Source of the DNA: Didymella arachidicola
Lineage: Eukaryota > Ascomycota > Dothideomycetes > Pleosporales > Didymellaceae
Direction of reading: 5' to 3'
Length of the DNA: 64,000 nt
Assembly (NCBI GenBank): GCA_016630955.3
Contig: CM049987.1
Coordinates: 2,170,001 to 2,234,000, forward strand
Numbering within the stretch: position 1 is the stretch's first letter; each line of letters begins with the position of its first letter. A model generated the notes under the pieces. That model did no database searches. It saw only the letters and a program-made list of their open reading frames with translations, and was not told the origin of the DNA. Below, piece by piece: positions 17,184-27,438 of the stretch. The position numbers were made by a program, and so were the translations under genes.

Positions 17184-18873
17184 TCATCGGATGGCGTCGA
17201 TCGTCTCGATCTTTGGGTAGACGTACGAGCCATTCGTCAAGGCCTGGTACGGAACATACCACCGAGCTGTGGATGGTCAGTTGCTGTTCACCGAAGATTT
17301 GAATATACATACTGATAAAAGAAAAATTTCTCGCAACAGGCAACCAATTGCTTGTCCAATTCACTGGCGGTGGGATGTCAGTAGGCTGCAACAGCACCTG
17401 AAATGGGCCGTTTCTCGTCACATTCGCATTAGGACCGTAGATGGTCTGGTTTGTACCTTGATAGGTCAGATTCCAGGTCCTATCGCTGACTGAGCTGCGG
17501 CCGATAGGGTTAGGAATCAAGTACTGGTCATCTCCATACACGGTGACGGACCAGAACCCAAAGTCTTGGGCTTGAACAGGCGGCTTACCGCTGAATGTCC
17601 ACAGCAACGACTTGTTGGGGGCAAGAGAGAACTGGCTTGTGAACCCTGTGCTACGGTACCCAGGGTACAAGACTTGTTGAGCGGGTAATTGCTGGTAGCC
17701 TGCTATGGCAACCGAGGCTCGACCGGCGTAGTTGTTGCCAAAATTACCTTGGTAGGCTTCAGTAGACACTTGCCAATCGTTAGTCTGCTTACGGATGTTC
17801 GCAGGGTTGGTGACATCCGCAGTGATCGACGAATTTGCGATACGTGCGGCTTGAGTCAGATTCACGGCAGACGACGGAGAGTACTGGCCATCATAGATGC
17901 CTGCTTGACCAAGGATGCCGGCGAGTCGTTGGCGTTCTGACGCAACTTCAGGCTGATTGTACAGAATGAAACGAGAGGCAAAGTCCAGAAGTTTGGCGGG
18001 CGTATCGATGCCAAGTAACGACCCATTGGGAGCGAGGCTAGAAAGCGATGCGTTGTTGGGTGGCGAGGGTGCATAAGAAGCTTTGCGCGGGATCTCAACC
18101 AGTGATGTGGCATTTTGATATCGCTGAATGATGTTCAGATCTGATGTAGTGTTCCGCAGCACCAAGAAGCGGATCAATATCGTGCCGTAGGTGGTCGGAA
18201 GATTGACGATACCCTTGTACTTCGTAGTTTCCTGTAGATCATTGATACTCGACTGCACGAGAGAGGTGTTGTTGAAATAGCCAGGCTTTGCGTTGACATC
18301 GTCTGCGCGTCTGATGAGATATGAGCCAGCTGTATCATTGTTGACGATGCCAATCGTAGCGATCGTGTTTCCAAAAGAGTCGTAGATGGGATATACCCAG
18401 TACCTGTCGCAGATCTCTGGGATAGTCAAGACGACATCATGCGTGGAAAGATCGAGCACAGCACGAGAGTATACGGTGTCGACGTTAGGCTTAATGACTG
18501 CCGAGCTTCCAATTGCAGCAAGCGATCGCTGATTGAAGATCTGGTTTACCGAGACGTTCCTCAGAACAGCGCCGGCGAAGTTGCCGAAGATGTAAAGTGG
18601 ATACGAATACTACGAGGTGTGAGTAGGGTCAATATCACCTCAAGTAGACAGACCCACTATCAGACTCCAAGCTGTAGCATTCAAAGCTCCAGAGGGCCGG
18701 CTATTGATGGTGATGTTTGCAACAGCCGTCGGGAAGGAAGTCGCGGTTGCTGACGAGAATGTTGTAGCCGAAGAAGTTGATGAGGCACGCACGTTGCCAT
18801 TCGACGATTGTGCATGGGCCGCTTTAGTGGCAGCTGCGACAACAACCAGACTCTGGAGGAAAGAGGTACGCAT
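17184..18873 (-). CDS. Secreted DUF1254/DUF1214 domain protein
   Basis: Three exons on the minus strand: 18873-18658, 18609-17313, 17266-17184; 531 aa. The introns are 48 and 46 nt. The second has GTATGT, CTGAC and CACAG signals, and removing it replaces a foreign tail with FITRWYVPYQALTNGSYVYPK, the expected DUF1214 C-terminus. The N-terminus MRTSFLQSLVVVAAATKAAHAQ is a signal peptide, followed by a Ser/Thr-rich linker. The DUF1254 part includes AVIKPNVDTVYSRAVLDLS and the YWVYPIYDSFG strand; the DUF1214 part includes FGFWSVTVYGDDQYLIPNPIGR. Many N-glycosylation sequons support export. The biochemical role of this two-domain family is poorly known. The first intron donor (GTGGGT) is weaker and was chosen because it keeps the frame into YSYPLYIFGNF. 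Confidence 0.88.
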
Positions 18874-18934
18874 TTTGGTTACCAGATCGTCGCTTCGAGA
18901 TCTGTTGTGCACGTCACCACGGGATGTAACTCCC

Positions 18935-18942
18935 TATTATAT
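18935..18942 (-). promoter_or_regulatory. TATA-like element upstream of the DUF1254 gene
   Basis: ATATAATA on the minus strand about 60 nt upstream of the chosen ATG at 18873. Position fits a core promoter; this is inferred from sequence only. Confidence 0.35.
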
Positions 18943-19529
18943 GTATCTTGTACGCTGTGACATCATGGTTGCTGTTTGCGTGCTATGCGGGCGCATGATG
19001 AGTTACTCTGGAGAGCACATCTTAGCATGACGGAATGTCGCAATTCGAGTGGCTTGTTGCGAGGCTCAACGTGGGGTCGAGAATTCGCAGGGTTGAGATT
19101 CAGCTCGTGGATCGACAGTGTGGTCGGGGCCGGTCCGTCGGCACTTGATTCGATGCGGTACCGACTTAGTGGATGACGGCGATCACGTCCCATAGCGTCG
19201 GCGCTGTATGGCTTTGGAGTGTATGCAAATGTGGGAAGAAGTCACAATGCAGTCGCTGGCGAATTGAGTCAACTTTGGGCTGAGCTTGCTTATTTTCTGG
19301 ATTGCGTGCTTGTTCTTACGAAACAATTGCTCCATCGCGATGCTATTGCAAGCTTAGTGCGTGACTGGCCGTGATTGAAAGCAGCCTCAGTATTGCGACA
19401 TTAGCATCGGGAGTCTACAAGGCTCGAAACAAGGCTCGAAGTGATGTTCATTGCTACTCAAAACAACAACGGATGGCGGTTGCGTTGATAGCGTGCATAC
19501 GACTACTCAGCACGTAGTCCCTCTGTTGT
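18943..19529. other. Intergenic region
   Basis: Upstream region of the DUF1254 gene and 3' flank of the SDR pseudogene. No further gene, repeat or RNA recognised. Confidence 0.5.
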
Positions 19530-20549
19530 TCATCTTGCCAGGCCCAAGTTACCAGCCTCTGTTCCAGTGGCGCTATCCTGTCTGGTAAGCTCCTCTCCCT
19601 GCTTTGTTGTTGAAGCTGTCACTGCCGCCACGATATCGAGGATGCCGTGCTGTGTCCTTTGCCCAGCGAACCCACCCTCAAGATCGTCACCCAGGTCGAA
19701 GAGTCCCTGCGGGAAAATCCCAGCAGCACGTCCGTGTGCAGCCTCGTCAGCACTGAAGTGCATGACAGCCTGAACGACACCTTCAAGCTGTGCTAAGCCC
19801 ATAGCCGTCATCATAGCACCAGCTTCGCTAGCCATGAACACTGGATGGGCCGTCATAGCAGTCGGGATAAACCAGGGCGCTACCAAGTTCACGCGCACTG
19901 CAGGAATAGCGGTAGCAGCGCGATCTCGCGTGCCAAAGAACAGTCCACGGACGCCAAATTTGGACATGCTGTAGGTCGCGCTGGAGGGAAAGCCAACATA
20001 ACCTGCGAGCGAGGCAATAAGGGCAAGTGACGGGGCGAAGGAAGGCTCTCGATGTAGGCAGAAGTAGTGTAAGGCGAGATAGGAGGTGTAGTACACGCCC
20101 TTGAGATTAACATCCATTGTACTGTAGCCCGGCTCTGGTGGCTCGTCCTCAAGGTTTAGAGCTCCAGTCGGTATCATGTCGAACAGGTTCTGCTCTGCAC
20201 AAATGCCTGCGTTTGGCACAACAACGTCGAGTCTGCCCTCGCCGAAAGCGATCGCACTTTTGAAAAGATTCACCTACGAGGAATAAGAGGTGACATCGGT
20301 CTGCACAAATTGCACTTGCAGGCCCCTCGATGTCAGCTCTCGCACAACCTCCTCGCCCGCTTCAGACCGAACGTCTGATAAAGTGACAATTGCCCCAGCT
20401 TCGGCCAGCTTGGTGGCACAGGCGAGGCCTATGCCTCTCGCGGAGCCGGTGACTAACGCCGTTCGTCCCTGGAGCTTCGAGAGGTCCGGGATCTGGCTAA
20501 AGTCGAATGCCACAGACGTAAGCGGAGAGCTTTCGGTCGGTGCTGCCAT
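19530..20549 (-). pseudogene. Short-chain dehydrogenase/reductase with one premature stop codon
   Basis: A single frame from ATG 20549 (MAAPTESSPL) to the stop at 19530 would give 339 residues, but codon 92 is TAG (20276-20274). All SDR landmarks are intact: TALVTGSARGIG cofactor loop, LSDVRSEAG, DVTSY, VVPNAGI, NLKGVYYTSY, the Ser strand SLALIASLAGYVGFP and the catalytic YSMSK. At the TAG the sequence runs SYSS-stop-VNLFKSAI, where SDRs of this type usually have Gln, so CAG to TAG is likely. No intron removing the stop keeps the conserved DVTS. The protein would be an NAD(P)-dependent oxidoreductase of unknown substrate. A sequencing error or a stop polymorphic in the population is possible; otherwise only a 91-residue cofactor-binding stub is made. 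Confidence 0.8.
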
Positions 20550-21002
20550 TGTGCTTTGATGATTTTGTCCCGAGAAAGATAGTAGATCCTTGGAAGCATT
20601 GCGGAGGTCATCATGCGAATACAAGTACCTGGAGCCTCCTACCCCTCTTCGCACATGCTGGAGCCGATGCCAGCCTCGAGAGAGCTGGTGAGATCCAATT
20701 GACTTTGGCCTTGATGCGGCTGCAAACCAATCGATGGTTTTCCAAGTATTACCTAGAGAGTCGGTTCGTCCGAGTCCGCTGGGTACTGTGGGGTAGCTTG
20801 TCGTATCACTGGTGAACATACGGCAGAAGATGCGGGGTACCACTTTGCCTCAGCTCAGCGAGATTCGGAAAGTGTCCAAAGCGTTCACAACAACAACTGC
20901 GCGTGCCTAGGCGACACGATACGGTCGTACCGGTCGTACGACAAGTTGCGCTCTGCGCAAAATCTGTGACGGCTGTCCTTCCCTGTTGGCTGCCAGCGTG
21001 TT
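20550..21002. other. Intergenic region between the SDR and the zinc-cluster gene
   Basis: An open frame extends upstream of the SDR start codon but has no SDR similarity and probably is 5' leader. Nothing else recognised. Confidence 0.5.
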
Positions 21003-22406
21003 TCATCCAAGCGTGAACGACCATTCCCACTCTCTGAGGACGTCCTCCCAGCATCTTCGCGTACCGCCCTCTAGTTTTGGCCGCCAAACTTCCTTTAGTA
21101 CTTTCTGGACACTGTCGATGTTCTCGTAGCGGTTACGGTCTGAAATGTCTTTGAGTCTCTTCGTCAGACGGTCGATGGCTACCTCGTTATCAAGCTCGGC
21201 ACCTGCCATGAAGATGGGATAGAGAAGGCTCGATTCTGCAGGACTGCCTGGAGGTATCCTCATGATGAACTCCATAGCGCGAGCAGCGCACCCTGGCACG
21301 AGCGACGTATGGGCATGTGAGTTGCGGTACAGTTGGATCAAGGCAGACAGACGGTAGGATTCTGCTAATGCAATAAGGTCTAGAGCAACAGGAAGGTCCA
21401 CACCAGAAGAAAAGGGACTTTCGTATGTCCAAGTCTGGATTCCACTCTCGATGGCGTTGAAGGTCGCCTCCATGAGCTGCGGGAAGGCTGGATCTGGGTT
21501 AACGACGTATTGGATCTTACTGATCAAGTCGCATAGCTGATACGCGATACCCATCAATGGATCGATGGTCAAAGGCATGGCGAGATTCATCATCGGCAGT
21601 AGATCTCGCTCTAGGGCAGGTGCCGGCTTCGTAGCTGACACGGACACCTGAGACATGACTGAAGCCATAGCGTAGTGGTAGGTGAAGTGGCGATGGAGCG
21701 AATCAACCTCGATACAATCGACGATACTCTGCTCCGGAGACAAAGTATCCAGGATGTTGCGCACACACTTGAGTTGCTGAATCCATGTAGTGCTTTTGTT
21801 GCCCTTGAGCGCTTCTAGACCCACCAACAACAGGATAATGGCGACGACTTGGTAGGTGTCCCTCAGTGGCTGACCAGTCGGAGAAAGACGCTCTTTGATA
21901 AAACCGCTGCATTTGCGTTGATGTCGCAAAGACACAGCTCGAAGATGCGCTTCGCGATCCTTATCCTCTGTGCGCCGTGCGAGCTGTGCTGATGACAAAG
22001 CAAGTATTGCATCCAACATACCATCCGTTTGAAAGGCCCACGGCATGTACAGCGCTGTATAGAAGCTGCTTGGCGTTGTCGCTACTGATACGCTGGGTAC
22101 GAATTTTTCAATGTAGTATTGAAGAAGATGCTGCCTCTCAGCACCAGCATCGCCGGGAAGCAGATCCCAGCAACCTAAGGAATCAGGAACGCTCTCGGTA
22201 ATCTCCTCAGGACTCGAGCTGGAGCCAGACGTATTCTCCTGAATTAGCTTCCTTTGCGCTTGCCATTCGCAAGATAAATTCAGGCGCGTGCAGTTCTCGC
22301 ATGTTGGACGGCGACTGTCGCAGCGCTTCCGTCTGGCGCGGCATGTCAAGCATCCTGTCCGGGAGCGTGGGGCGAATTTTCGCTGGCGCGGCTTCGGCTC
22401 AACCAT
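21003..22406 (-). CDS. Zn2Cys6 transcription factor with fungal-specific DUF3468 region
   Basis: 467 aa, no intron, ATG at 22406. A basic N-terminal stretch leads into the zinc cluster C-X2-C-X6-C-X6-C-X2-C-X6-C (Cys 19, 22, 29, 36, 39, 46), the binuclear zinc DNA-binding unit of fungal regulators. The rest (about 95-460) is the helical fungal transcription factor region of the DUF3468/Fungal_trans_2 type, with HLLQYYIEKFVPSVS, AFQTDGMLDAILALSSAQLA, QVVAIILLLVGLE and a Trp-rich end. It acts in the nucleus; target genes are unknown. It lies between an SDR pseudogene and a divergently transcribed acid phosphatase (535 bp apart), so control of the phosphatase is conceivable, but the sequence gives no proof. 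Confidence 0.9.
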   Translation of the reverse strand: MVEPKPRQRKFAPRSRTGCLTCRARRKRCDSRRPTCENCTRLNLSCEWQAQRKLIQENTSGSSSSPEEITESVPDSLGCWDLLPGDAGAERQHLLQYYIEKFVPSVSVATTPSSFYTALYMPWAFQTDGMLDAILALSSAQLARRTEDKDREAHLRAVSLRHQRKCSGFIKERLSPTGQPLRDTYQVVAIILLLVGLEALKGNKSTTWIQQLKCVRNILDTLSPEQSIVDCIEVDSLHRHFTYHYAMASVMSQVSVSATKPAPALERDLLPMMNLAMPLTIDPLMGIAYQLCDLISKIQYVVNPDPAFPQLMEATFNAIESGIQTWTYESPFSSGVDLPVALDLIALAESYRLSALIQLYRNSHAHTSLVPGCAARAMEFIMRIPPGSPAESSLLYPIFMAGAELDNEVAIDRLTKRLKDISDRNRYENIDSVQKVLKEVWRPKLEGGTRRCWEDVLREWEWSFTLG

Positions 22407-22941
22407 ACTCGGCAGGCAATTGGAAAACCTCTTCCCGGCAATGGTCGGATAGTCAATGATCCATGGGCGAGCATGTAAGCATCACCACCCGGGCGTTATT
22501 GGAAAGCGTAGAAGTGAAGGAGTCAGGGTTTGGAAGCGAAGATGCGCTTTCCTCCAAAGGCCGATAAGCTCACGTGGCACGGACTAATCGGTCCTTCTCA
22601 ATGAGAAGTTTACTCCGAGCCAAACTCTACCCCCATCGTCATGCATGAACTTTCAACTCAACTGTCTCGGGACATGAGGCACGATGGATGCATCCTTCCG
22701 CTGCCTCACCTTGGCTGTTGGAGTCGATGATACGGGATGACCTTTGCTGCGACGGGCTCGGCCCACGTGTTCAAGCTGCCCCACAAAACACCCAGGTCGA
22801 GCTTCCCACTTGGGAAACAATGCCAAAAACTCATCTCCGAACACCTTCGCAGGAGTGGGCATCGAGGGTGGATATAAAGGGTTCGTACGACGTGGAACAA
22901 CATGACCGCGCTACTCGTAATTATACATCCCAGCTTGCGCA
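22407..22941. other. Divergent promoter region of the zinc-cluster and phosphatase genes
   Basis: 535 bp between two divergent start codons. It contains a good TATA box for the phosphatase gene (entered separately). No clear inverted CGG pairs were established by eye. Confidence 0.5.
22873..22878 (+). promoter_or_regulatory. TATA box of the acid phosphatase gene
   Basis: Consensus TATAAA, 64 nt before the start codon at 22942, in the right place for a core promoter. Confidence 0.5.
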
Positions 22942-24418
22942 ATGAAAGGGTTCACCGCTGCCATTGCGGCTACTTTAGCGATCGCAGTTACAGCTGATGA
23001 CTTCAACATCCTTCAACATGTTGGAGGGAACGGCCAATGGTTTCCTGGTGTGCTATGAACATGCCTGGCTTGCCTGTAGTGACACTAATAGTACTACAGG
23101 ACCTGAAGTGACCGGCATTTCGTCTGATGTGCCAGCCGGGTGCAGCGTCGACCTTGTAGCCTTTTTCTCTCGTCACGGCTCTAGATATCCCGACAATGGC
23201 GCTTATAACGAGTGGAAAGATCTCTACAATCGCATTCAAGCCGCGTCAAATGTGACCATTAGTGACGGGAGTCTTGCCTTTTTGAAGACCTGGAAACCAG
23301 TGCTGTCGGACTCATCGAACCAGATCGGCCAGATCTCGACTACTGGCTACAGAGAACTCACTTCCATGGGCGCAGACTGGCGCCTCCGTTACCCTGACTT
23401 GTACGACTATAACACGCCGTTCACCATATGGGCCAACTACTACAAATCTGGCCCCCGGGTCCGTGACAGTGCACGTATGTTTGCGCATGGTTTCTTAGGA
23501 CCGAACGCGACTGAGTTGGGCACCATTTATGCTTTGAACGCAAGCGATCCAAGATCATGGGGTAATTCCCTGGCTACTAGCGACCTGTGCACGGCGTACA
23601 ACGACAATGGCGGCAGCCCCTACACGGACGCTTGGGCCAACTCCTATTTGCCGCCGATCCGCGCTCGACTCAATGCTGGCATCCATGGTAACTTCAATCT
23701 TACCCAGTCGGACGTCTCGATCATTCCCTATCTGTGTGGCTTCGAGACCCAGATCACCGGCCGCCGAAGCTCCTTCTGCGACGTGTTTACCGAAGAAGAA
23801 ATCCTTCAGTACGAGTACGCTCAAGACCTTCGCTACTGGTATGGCACTGGCTTGGGAACAGATATCGAGAAATACAACATGCTCCCTGTGCTGAGTGGTT
23901 TGGTCCAGCGTTTCGTCGACGGTCCTAATGCAACATACCAAACCGATAACGGCACATTTGTTCCTCCCAAGATCATGGCATCGTTCTCCAACGACGGCCA
24001 GATCAACCAGCTCGTTGCCGCACTTGGCATCTTCGACAACGAACCTCAGCTCCCTGCTAATAGGACTCTGCCAGACCGGAAATTCAGAGCCAGTCGAATC
24101 GTGCCCATGCGCGGCACTGTTGCGTTTGAACGCTTGTCCTGCCCGGTCACAGGGAGCTACGCGACAAGTCACCCGACGGGCCAAGCGTACATGCGCATCC
24201 TTTTAAACGATGTCGTGTATCCAGTCGCAAATTGCACGAGTGGTCCTGGGTCCTCTTGCCCCTTGTCGCAGTACCAGAGCATCGTTGAGAGCAAGATCGA
24301 TGCCGTTGGTGATTTTACAAAGATCTGCAACACGACCAATGGGAGCTTCGATGCGAGGCCAAGTGCGACGTTCTTCAGGGACAACACTCTGCCGTGGCAG
24401 ATTGTGGTCAAGCCTTGA
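22942..24418 (+). CDS. Secreted histidine acid phosphatase (phytase-like)
   Basis: Two exons, 22942-23047 and 23100-24418, 474 aa. The 52-nt intron has GT..AG ends and a CACTAAT branch site; splicing joins the signal peptide MKGFTAAIAATLAIAVTA and the HVGGNGQWFPG segment to the catalytic part. The histidine-phosphatase nucleophile motif is present as SRHGSRYPD (about 65). Downstream come GPRVRDSARMFAHGF, several N-glycosylation sequons and paired cysteines. The motif that supplies the proton donor, usually HD, reads FSNDGQINQL (about 335), with Asn for His and the Asp kept. The enzyme is expected to release phosphate from organic esters or phytate outside the cell. The last residues and stop are normal. 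Confidence 0.9.
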
Positions 24419-25450
24419 ACGAGTATGAATCTCTTGTCTAACTCCGGTCAAAGTCGCTGGGTCAATAGTTGTAATAATGTTTTCTCACTCCCTTCGCTTG
24501 TTAGTTCTGTGATGCCAGTAAGGACGCACCCTGATCACGCTCAGGTGATGAATAAAGCGATTGTTTAGTTCCGGAAGCTCGGCCGTTCGAGATCCACTGC
24601 GGGAACAGTCAGTGAGGACTTTCGATCAGATGCCGCTCCTTTGACATAAACAGGGCGCGCTTGACACGGGTATTATCGCGAGACATCTGGCCCAAGCGCA
24701 GGGCGCGTGGCATGTCGAGCAACGAAATTCTCGCGTCTTCGAACACCGACATGACGAACAATCACTAGCACAGTGGCCTTGCTCGGCTTGTGGAGTGTGT
24801 TTGACTCACCTATTCACGATATTCTGGCTCCCGCGCAATTTCTCAGGTGCACAGCGTTTGCGCTCGTTAGGTGCAAAGTAATGTTAGTTTCGGTTGTCGT
24901 TATCGCCCATTGGCTCTGCCGTCAGCTCAGAGATTACGTCAACACTAGAGTTGACAAGCACAAGGCGCGAATGTAGTCAAACTGCGTAGGGCGCAAAAGT
25001 GGATTGGTAAGAATCAAAGCGTGAAATTCATGTGATTTATGTAGTCATGAGTTGATGTTGCAATAGTGAGTACGTATAACATAAGAGAACACGCCTGAAC
25101 AATAATTGGCATTCAGTCGAAACATCAGCCTTGAACATAGCCTTTAAAAGCCACCTACCTGCATATCCAGCGGAGCGCGACTACCTTCTCGGACTGCAAC
25201 TTTACCATCAAGTACGCAAATCAACGACCATCAAAAAACCACCCAGCCTTCCCACCAGCAACAGCCTCAATCTACGCGAACCCATCAATCCACAACGGCT
25301 GATTGTAAACCTATATCCTGCATTGTACGCGGATCCAATTGCCATATCTCAGGCTCAACCGCGTCAGCACCCCGTTCTTGCTCAATTGTAGACTCGGCTC
25401 CAACGACAGCCAACGACACGGTCACTTCGCAAAAGGAGTTACATAGCGCA
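24419..25450. other. Intergenic region
   Basis: No convincing gene. Bases 25130-25440 are C/A-rich with short pyrimidine runs, like a fungal 5' leader of the small gene that starts at 25451. An 86-codon frame at 25131 is not supported by anything else. Confidence 0.45.
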
Positions 25451-25771
25451 ATGACATCTACATCCTCCTTCGCATCAGGGGCGAGCACACCATGCACATC
25501 CGTCGAGATCGTCAAGGGACAGTACAAGATCGAGACCGCTTCTTTCGCCTCATCGAGTTCTGAGCCAGCAAGGAAGAGCACAAAGTCAAGCCTATGGGCT
25601 TCTGTCAAACGGCACGCACGTGAGCACCACGAAAGCGTGAACGCAGTGTATGCAAACACGTACGGGTGGCCTGGGGGCGTTCGGGCCATGGATGGAGAGT
25701 CTCGGGGATCTCGCGTCGGACAGACGCAGGCAGTATGGACGTATGAGCGGGGCGTATACGGACGGTCGTAG
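25451..25771 (+). CDS. Small Ser-rich protein of unknown function
   Basis: 106 aa, ATG in fair context (GCAATGAC). Composition is Ser/Thr-rich up to residue 50 (SSFASGASTPCTSVEIVKGQYKIE), then a basic helical segment (LWASVKRHAREHHESVNAVY), which reads as a real protein rather than a shadow frame. No domain, signal peptide or membrane segment. It converges with the acetyltransferase gene only 95 bp away. Not recognised; coding status rests on composition and an apparent 5' leader. Confidence 0.5.
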   Translation: MTSTSSFASGASTPCTSVEIVKGQYKIETASFASSSSEPARKSTKSSLWASVKRHAREHHESVNAVYANTYGWPGGVRAMDGESRGSRVGQTQAVWTYERGVYGRS

Positions 25772-25866
25772 CTTGTGTTCTGTTTTATTTTTAAAAAGCC
25801 TCCCGTTCCTAGTTCTAGTCTGTAGGATACCGTTATAGGTTACTTTGCACTGTGTCAGCCATCGCC

Positions 25867-27438
25867 TTATGAGCTTGTTTCTCTGACGGGTCGTTCCTCC
25901 TCCTTTACTTCAGTCTTAACAATACTAGCCACCAGAGCCTGTACATCCAAAATCTGATCTACTGTGCCTTCGCTTTCGCGAATCAACGAAAACACAAATT
26001 GCTCCACCAAACCAGGCACGAGCTTCAGATATTTCGTGTTGCTTTCCGATTCCTCCAGCAGATTCTGTGGCCAGTTGAAATTCATGACTAGGCACCTGTC
26101 GCCGCCTGTCATAGCACTAAGATTGACTAGCGGCCCGGTGTGGTTCGCACTCTGGCTGAAAACCATCCTACCGATCGTCCATGTCTTTGCTTTATCTTCT
26201 AGCTGAAGCGACTGCTTAGGCGCTGCGTGAGATTCGCCAGATCCACAGGCCTTTCGGCGGTAGACGCCGAGGTTCGACACTTCTGCTGTAGTGTCACGAG
26301 GTGTGCCGATCTTTTCAGTGAAGAAACTGTGCATGTTGGACACATACTTTAGAAGCGCAATGGGGTTGTCTGCACCCTTTTTGCCTACTTCGTGCGCAAG
26401 CTCGGCTTTGACGCGACGTGCGACTTGTCCGATGACTGCATCCCCTTCTTCGTCCAAAACGTCGCAGCGCCAGAAAGTCGATGTATGATTGGTTATAGCG
26501 TTCACCATCAAATCGTCTGCCAGGTCCAGCACAGGTCGCAGAGAGATGGGCATACCGATGTTGATCTCGTGAACTGCATGATCAACGACTGAGAATATGG
26601 CGAGTGCGAGCAACGTGCTAAGTGTGGCCGTGACGCTTGTTTTCTGCTCACGGCACCATGCCACAAATCTACTCGTGTTCTCAGCCGAGAGGACGACTGT
26701 TCTGGTCATCAGTCGGGGAGGGGATTGTGCGATAGGCGCTCCGGTCCAAGGTGCGCGCCTGAAGTACCCCGGCACCAGCGAGCCCGCGATAGCGCTCAAG
26801 AAGAATGGCCATGAGATATTCATCGGATGTAGCTCTTCGAGCGCTGGTACAAGTGAGGTCGAAGGACTGCGGACGAGTCTCTTGACGTCTTTCGTCGGCG
26901 CTCGTACCGATCTATTGAGACCTTCAAGGAAAGCTTCATGGAAGATCATCGCACTCGTGCCGTCCGCCAACGCATGATGGAAGAACCAACTTGCTGTGAA
27001 CGTCTGATGATCATCAGGAGAAGTGGTTACAATGAGCCGCCAGTATGGCCCAGGGACGTGCGACTTGAAGTTGAGGCTGTGCTGTCGGCTTAAGACTTCT
27101 TCCAGCTCAGTGTCCAATCCACCGTCTTGGGGGATCGGTTGGCTGCGCATGTGAAACTCCACACAGGTGCCCAGGTCAACATGTGGCAAACGGACAAAAT
27201 AGACATCAGGATAGGACTTGTTCTCATTAACAGGGATCGCGCTGAGGTTAGGATGCTCCGCTATAACGCGGTGGAGAGCGATAAAGACTAGGCGTTGTAT
27301 AGGAATTTCCGAGTTACCCGATATTGTGTAGGTTGCAGTGAGGCCGACGCTGTTATAGAAGCCGAGATGGTATCGAGCGGTACTGTATGTCTCGAGCCGG
27401 CCGCAAGGTCGCAGCTTCTCGAACTGATCGATATCCAT
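25867..27438 (-). CDS. Alcohol acetyltransferase (AATase family) protein
   Basis: 523 aa, intronless; ATG at 27438 chosen because MDIDQFEKLRPCGRLETYSTARYHLGFYNSVGL is the family-typical N-terminus, although the frame is open further upstream. The HxxxD-type catalytic motif is HHALADGTSA (about 170), as in the condensation/BAHD-like fold. Further family features are IGMPISLRPVL, NHTSTFWRC and FNWPQNLLEE near the end. By family, these enzymes transfer acetyl from acetyl-CoA to alcohols, giving volatile esters, or act on sterols; the substrate here is not deducible. A C-terminal Lys/Glu-rich tail is present. No frame damage. Confidence 0.88.
   Translation of the reverse strand: MDIDQFEKLRPCGRLETYSTARYHLGFYNSVGLTATYTISGNSEIPIQRLVFIALHRVIAEHPNLSAIPVNENKSYPDVYFVRLPHVDLGTCVEFHMRSQPIPQDGGLDTELEEVLSRQHSLNFKSHVPGPYWRLIVTTSPDDHQTFTASWFFHHALADGTSAMIFHEAFLEGLNRSVRAPTKDVKRLVRSPSTSLVPALEELHPMNISWPFFLSAIAGSLVPGYFRRAPWTGAPIAQSPPRLMTRTVVLSAENTSRFVAWCREQKTSVTATLSTLLALAIFSVVDHAVHEINIGMPISLRPVLDLADDLMVNAITNHTSTFWRCDVLDEEGDAVIGQVARRVKAELAHEVGKKGADNPIALLKYVSNMHSFFTEKIGTPRDTTAEVSNLGVYRRKACGSGESHAAPKQSLQLEDKAKTWTIGRMVFSQSANHTGPLVNLSAMTGGDRCLVMNFNWPQNLLEESESNTKYLKLVPGLVEQFVFSLIRESEGTVDQILDVQALVASIVKTEVKEEERPVRETSS

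Noticed and set aside
23555..24184. 209-codon minus-strand open frame inside the phosphatase gene
   Set aside because: Shadow of the GC-rich phosphatase exon; the sense protein has clear family motifs.
19530..27438. Possible secondary-metabolite cluster (SDR, zinc-cluster regulator, acetyltransferase, transporter)
   Set aside because: No PKS, NRPS, terpene or DMATS backbone gene lies in the window, and the acid phosphatase and other neighbours do not fit.
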